NCBI GenBank assembly: GCA_959601045.1
Contig: CAUGNZ010000019.1
Coordinates: forward strand, 1 to 42,656
Direction: 5' to 3'
Length of the DNA: 42,656 bases
Source: an uncultured Collinsella sp.
Lineage (GTDB): Bacteria; Actinomycetota; Coriobacteriia; Coriobacteriales; Coriobacteriaceae
Below are positions 39,750 to 42,656 of this stretch, piece by piece (the stretch's first letter is position 1; the number at the start of each line of letters is the position of its first letter). The notes under the pieces are model-generated. The model was given only the letters and a program-made list of their open reading frames with translations, was not told the DNA's origin and did not search any database. The translations under genes were made by a program, and so were the position numbers.

Positions 39750-40481
39750 ATGACTAACACGAAAGGTATGACCATGCCCCAGATTGATGATGCCGAGCTG
39801 TTTGGCAATGCCGAGGATCAGCGTGCGTACGAGGACTTTTGCGCCAATCAGGAGGCGGTCGAGAAGTTTACGCTCGACAAGCCCGCGCTTATCTGCCGTT
39901 GGCGCATGTCCAACAAAAAGGTGCCCATGCTCAACCGCCACATCCGTGCGCTATCCGAGCGCCTGGTGCAGGGCGAGCCGCTTACCCATAACATGCTCAG
40001 CTGGGCCAAGCAGCACGTTGAGTGGTCGCTTGCCGAAGGCGACTACACCGCACGCGACGGCGTGCTCATGCTGGTGATCGACATCAACGGCAACGCCGCC
40101 ATGACGGTGGGGGAGTACGAGCCGCTCGCCGATACGTCGGCCAAGGCGCTGCGTGCCCGCTCTGCCGAGGCCCGCTCCGAGGCTGACGAAACTGGTGTGG
40201 CGCCCGAGCTGCTCGCCGCCGTCAACAACGGCGAGCTCGCCTTTGTGGCGCCGGCGGACGAGTTCCTGTGCGGCACGGCGACGCTCATCGAGCAGCTGGC
40301 CCAGACCAAGGGCATCTCGGTCACGCGCGTAGACATTCCCGCGCAGCTCAAGGGCGCTTTGTTTCTGGTGAGCGACGAGCACGGCGTGGTTCCCGCTGCC
40401 GATGCCGACGCCGCCGAGTCCGATGCAGCGACGGTCGCCTTTTTTGCCGACGGCTACGAAAAGCTCCGCGCCCGCCGCTAA
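39750..40481 (+). CDS. Uncharacterised cytosolic protein (243 aa)
   Basis: This 243-aa soluble protein has no signal or membrane segment and no motif that I recognise. Notable features are YEDFCANQEAVEKFTLDKPALICRW near the start, WAKQHVEWSLAEGDYTARDG (about 90), VLMLVIDINGNAAMTVGEYEPL (about 108), and FVAPADEFLCGTATLIEQ (about 168). The rest is acidic and Ala-rich. Starts at 39750 (GAGG site), 39768 and 39774 are all possible; the first is given. It sits alone between a terminator and a two-component system. Function is unknown. Confidence 0.75.
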   Translation: MTNTKGMTMPQIDDAELFGNAEDQRAYEDFCANQEAVEKFTLDKPALICRWRMSNKKVPMLNRHIRALSERLVQGEPLTHNMLSWAKQHVEWSLAEGDYTARDGVLMLVIDINGNAAMTVGEYEPLADTSAKALRARSAEARSEADETGVAPELLAAVNNGELAFVAPADEFLCGTATLIEQLAQTKGISVTRVDIPAQLKGALFLVSDEHGVVPAADADAAESDAATVAFFADGYEKLRARR

Positions 40482-40516
40482 ATGATTTTTCTGGGACGGG
40501 GATTTTATAATCATTT
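40480..40516. repeat. Inverted repeat with GGGAC core after the 243-aa gene
   Basis: AAATGATT (40480-40487) pairs with AATCATTT (40509-40516) around a loop containing CTGGGACGGGGAT. The layout, arms of ATGATT type around a GGGAC core next to a stop codon, is like the other GGGGAC hairpins but the sequence is not the same. Confidence 0.6.
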
Positions 40517-40657
40517 GATCCCCGCACCCGTTGCGAGCGAGGGCGAGTCGGACCTTTCGTTCGCGAACAGTTCTGTCACCTTGTTGCCGCGCGAGGCGCG
40601 TGCCGGCGACTTCGCGGCGATAATGGCTGTAAGGCAACTAAGAGGGGAACGGAATCC

Positions 40658-41329
40658 ATGGCGCTGATCTATATCGTTGAGGACGACGAGCCCATTCGTC
40701 GCGAGCTTGCCGACATCCTTGCCCGTGCCGGTTTTGAGGTCGAGGCCTGCGAATCGTTTGAGCACGTCTCGCGCGATATTCTCGCTGCCGCGCCCGACCT
40801 GGTGCTGCTCGACCTCACGCTTCCTGTCAAAGACGGCCAGCACATCTGTCATGAGGTCCGTCGCGAATCCGAGGTCCCCATCATCGTTCTCACGTCGCGC
40901 ACGACCGAGATCGACGAGGTCATGGCTATGACGCTCGGCGCGGACGACTTTGTTCCCAAGCCCTACAGCGCGCGCGTGCTCGTGGCGCGCATCAACGCAC
41001 TGCTGCGTCGCACCGCGGCGGCGGGCGAGCGCGGCACGCTCGTCCACAAGGGGCTGGAGCTCGATCTCGCTCGCTCCATGGTCACCAATACGCAAACCGG
41101 TACCAGCACCGAGCTCACCAAAAACGAACTGCGTATCCTCTCGCTGCTTCTGAGCCGCGCGGGCAAGATCGTTTCGCGCTCGGCCATCATGCAGGACCTG
41201 TGGGACTCCGACGCCTTCGTGGACGACAACACGCTCACCGTCAACATCAACCGCCTGCGTACTACGCTCGAAAAAATCGGCATCAAGGGGTATTTGACAA
41301 CGCACCGCGGCCAAGGCTATTCGGTCTAG
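40658..41329 (+). CDS. OmpR-family response regulator (BceR-like)
   Basis: This 223-aa regulator has a receiver domain with acidic pair EDDE near residues 8-11, phosphoacceptor D52 in LLDLTLP, Thr in LTSRTTE and Lys in VPKPYS. The winged-helix domain follows from about residue 130, with LTKNELRILSLLLSRAGKIV and the C-terminal THRGQGYSV. The linker is short. It lies 9 bp before a kinase of the intramembrane-sensing type, so it probably controls an antimicrobial-peptide or cell-envelope response. GAGGGGAAC precedes the ATG; a GATAAT at 40619-40624 may be its -10 box. Confidence 0.93.
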   Translation: MALIYIVEDDEPIRRELADILARAGFEVEACESFEHVSRDILAAAPDLVLLDLTLPVKDGQHICHEVRRESEVPIIVLTSRTTEIDEVMAMTLGADDFVPKPYSARVLVARINALLRRTAAAGERGTLVHKGLELDLARSMVTNTQTGTSTELTKNELRILSLLLSRAGKIVSRSAIMQDLWDSDAFVDDNTLTVNINRLRTTLEKIGIKGYLTTHRGQGYSV

Positions 41330-41338
41330 GGGTCGGCT

Positions 41339-42382
41339 ATGTCGTTTGGCAAATTCTTTAAAGATGCGCTGCTTCCCGTCGCCGTGTGGGCGTGCGGCGT
41401 GCTGCTGAGCTGCTTTGTGCTGACGGTCGCCGGTGCTTCGACATCTATTGTGGTCGTGGCGGTCGGCGTGTCCTTTATCTTTGGTATGCTCGGCATCGTG
41501 ATCGAGTACGCGCGCCGTCGTCGTTTTCTGCGCCAGCTGGAGCGTGCGGCAGAGGAGCTGGAGAGCCCCGTATGGGTGCAGGAGATGGTGCAATGCCCGA
41601 CCTATGCCGAGGGCGAGCTCGAGTACGAGGTCTTGCGCCGGGTGGGCAAAGCTGCCTGCGACGAGGTTGCCGAAGGCCGGCGTCAGACCGATGACTATCG
41701 CGACTATATCGAGAGCTGGGTCCATGAGGCCAAGCTGCCCCTGGCGGCGGCCCATCTAATTTTGGAAAACCTGGACGGCAGCGAAGACGACCTGTCGCGT
41801 GTGGATGACCTGGGCCGTGAGCTGGCTCGCGTGGAACGCTATATCGACCAAGCGCTGTACTATGCGCGCTCGGAAGTCGTGGAACGCGACTACCTGATTC
41901 GCCGCTGGGATCTCAAGACCTTGGTGACGGGTGCGATTAAGGCCAACGCGCGCGAGCTCATTGCGGCGCACGTGGCTCCGGTGTGTGAGAACCTCGACTT
42001 CGAGGTCTTTACCGACGAGAAGTGGCTCGAGTTTATCCTGGGCCAGCTCATTCAGAACAGCATTAAATATGCGCGCGAGGACGGCGCGAAGATCGTGTTT
42101 TCGGGCGCGTTGTTGGACGAGGGCCTGGCGAGCGAGCGCATTGAGCTTACCGTTGCCGATAACGGCTGCGGCGTGTGCACGGCAGACCTGCCACGCGTGT
42201 TCGAGAAGGGCTTTACCGGCGACAACGGCCGCACCACCAAGCACGCAACGGGCATCGGCCTCTACCTGGTGGCGCGCCTGTGCTCCAAGATGGGCATCGA
42301 CGTTACCGCAGCCTCCGACCCCGGCGAAGGCTTTGTCGTAACGTTTGCCTTCTCGACGAACAAGTTCCAATACTTTGAGTAG
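41339..42382 (+). CDS. Intramembrane-sensing histidine kinase (BceS-like)
   Basis: This 347-aa kinase has two closely spaced helices (about residues 11-31 and 36-56) with only a few residues between, so no extracellular sensor. That is the hallmark of BceS-type kinases that read the state of a partner ABC transporter. The phosphoacceptor is H129 in ESWVHEAKLPLAAAH. The N box is ILGQLIQNSIKYA, G1 is VADNGCGV, and the G2 box is HATGIGLYLVARLCSK. All are intact. No BceAB transporter genes appear in the rest of the window; they may lie beyond its right edge. GTCGGCT precedes the ATG without a strong ribosome site. Confidence 0.92.
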   Translation: MSFGKFFKDALLPVAVWACGVLLSCFVLTVAGASTSIVVVAVGVSFIFGMLGIVIEYARRRRFLRQLERAAEELESPVWVQEMVQCPTYAEGELEYEVLRRVGKAACDEVAEGRRQTDDYRDYIESWVHEAKLPLAAAHLILENLDGSEDDLSRVDDLGRELARVERYIDQALYYARSEVVERDYLIRRWDLKTLVTGAIKANARELIAAHVAPVCENLDFEVFTDEKWLEFILGQLIQNSIKYAREDGAKIVFSGALLDEGLASERIELTVADNGCGVCTADLPRVFEKGFTGDNGRTTKHATGIGLYLVARLCSKMGIDVTAASDPGEGFVVTFAFSTNKFQYFE

Positions 42383-42406
42383 TCGGGCCGTCTTGCGGTG
42401 CGGATG

Positions 42407-42469
42407 GCTATGTTCCCGAACATGAACTTAGCTGAGGCAACTGGCGCTATGTTCCCGAACGTGAACATA
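42407..42469. repeat. Two direct repeats of a GTTC/GAAC dyad after the BceS-like gene
   Basis: GCTATGTTCCCGAACATGAAC (42407-42427) recurs at 42446-42466 with one change, 39 bp apart. Each contains the dyad ATGTTC-CC-GAACAT (in the second copy GAACGT) followed by a further GAAC. Paired sites of this kind look like operators for a regulator of a gene to the right, perhaps under the two-component system. A repeat of other function cannot be excluded. Confidence 0.6.
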
Positions 42470-42513
42470 ACTATGAGGCTCAAATGAATCTCCCATAACA
42501 AAAAACGTGCCAT

Positions 42514-42544
42514 AAAAAACGTGCCGCCCCGATCGGGGCGGCAC
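42514..42544 (-). terminator. Intrinsic terminator on the minus strand
   Basis: GTGCCGCCCCGATCGGGGCGGCAC at 42521-42544 is a perfect palindrome. On the minus strand it is followed by GTTTTTTA, so it probably ends a transcript coming from the right. On the plus strand only a weak T-run follows. Confidence 0.85.
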
Positions 42545-42565
42545 GCCATCTTTCTTATCAGCCAA

Positions 42566-42656
42566 CACGCTGAAGTAAGGCTGCGAAGGCCGCGGGGCCG
42601 GGAGGGGTTTCCTAAGGGCACATCCCGCAGCCGCAACGCGGCGAGGACGTGCCCTT
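42566..42656 (-). other. Unassigned right edge, probably the 3' end of a minus-strand gene or RNA
   Basis: On the minus strand the terminator above is preceded by a double stop TGA TAA (42555-42560). AAGGGCAC (42614-42621) pairs with GTGCCCTT (42649-42656), and other GC-rich stems occur, so the segment is strongly structured. No frame on either strand gives a convincing protein in the visible 90 bases. It may be the end of a structured RNA gene, but I recognise no family. Confidence 0.35.

Noticed and set aside
42407..42469. LexA/SOS boxes
   Set aside because: The GTTC/GAAC half-sites are arranged with 2-bp spacing and extra GAAC copies, unlike the Gram-positive or actinobacterial LexA box; no SOS gene is nearby.
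42566..42656. SRP RNA, tmRNA or RNase P RNA at the right edge
   Set aside because: The segment is structured and precedes a terminator, but it lacks the GGAAG/AGCAGCC core of SRP RNA, the tRNA-like end of tmRNA, and the conserved RNase P ends.

Overview
The window reads as a chromosomal segment of a GC-rich Gram-positive actinobacterium of the class Coriobacteriia, most likely Collinsella. This rests on the codon usage, the mannose-family PTS genes, the short-form HisG joined to HisZ, and many intergenic palindromes. No rRNA, CRISPR array, prophage or intact insertion sequence is visible. The species is inferred from gene content, not from a database match.

Layout. 1-3700: the end of a probable sugar-phosphate SIS protein, then a mannose-family PTS (IIA, IIB, IIC, IID) and a FrlC-like epimerase; together they suggest uptake and breakdown of fructoselysine or glucoselysine. 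3800-13123: a complete histidine pathway, hisZG (fused)-hisD-hisC-hisB-hisH-hisA-hisF-hisI-(75-aa ORF)-hisE, with a convergent hisJ-type phosphatase supplying the last missing step. 13244-17229 (minus): a fused CydDC-like ABC exporter overlapping a small YgbA-type cysteine-rich protein. 17614-23023 (plus): LarC2-like protein, YfcE phosphodiesterase, MazG, enolase, DivIC/FtsB-like protein and an exopolyphosphatase. 23078-23408: tRNA-Leu(UAA) with a duplicated 3' end. 23440-28329: a TPR-like membrane protein, an orphan galactitol-type IIB with a VOC protein, an OmpR-type two-component system, a DUF4342 protein and a MutT-type Nudix hydrolase.

28369-31244 (minus) is a PLD-nuclease/SF2-helicase/DUF3427 gene whose 5' end is frameshifted by a 5-bp tandem duplication. 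31429-34095: a small membrane protein, two coupled metallophosphoesterases and GluQ-RS. 34602-36548: a DUF2207 membrane protein. 36549-37000: a convergent intergenic region full of inverted repeats. 37001-42382: a GNAT acetyltransferase, PurH, an unknown 243-aa protein and a second two-component system with a BceS-like intramembrane-sensing kinase.

The most interesting signal is a ~90-nt imperfect palindrome lying directly after the stop codons of hisF (11150-11239) and purH (39533-39623). The copies differ at four stem positions, each compensated on the opposite strand, while two internal-loop stretches are nearly unchanged. That is the pattern of a folded RNA or a structure-selected mobile repeat. 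HisF releases AICAR and PurH consumes it, so the placement may mean something or may only reflect a dispersed repeat. Other points worth a look are the frameshifted helicase, the HisZ-HisG fusion, a family of GGGGAC-core REP-like hairpins, a 230-bp element with ~30-bp terminal inverted repeats, and the tRNA-Leu 3'-end duplication.
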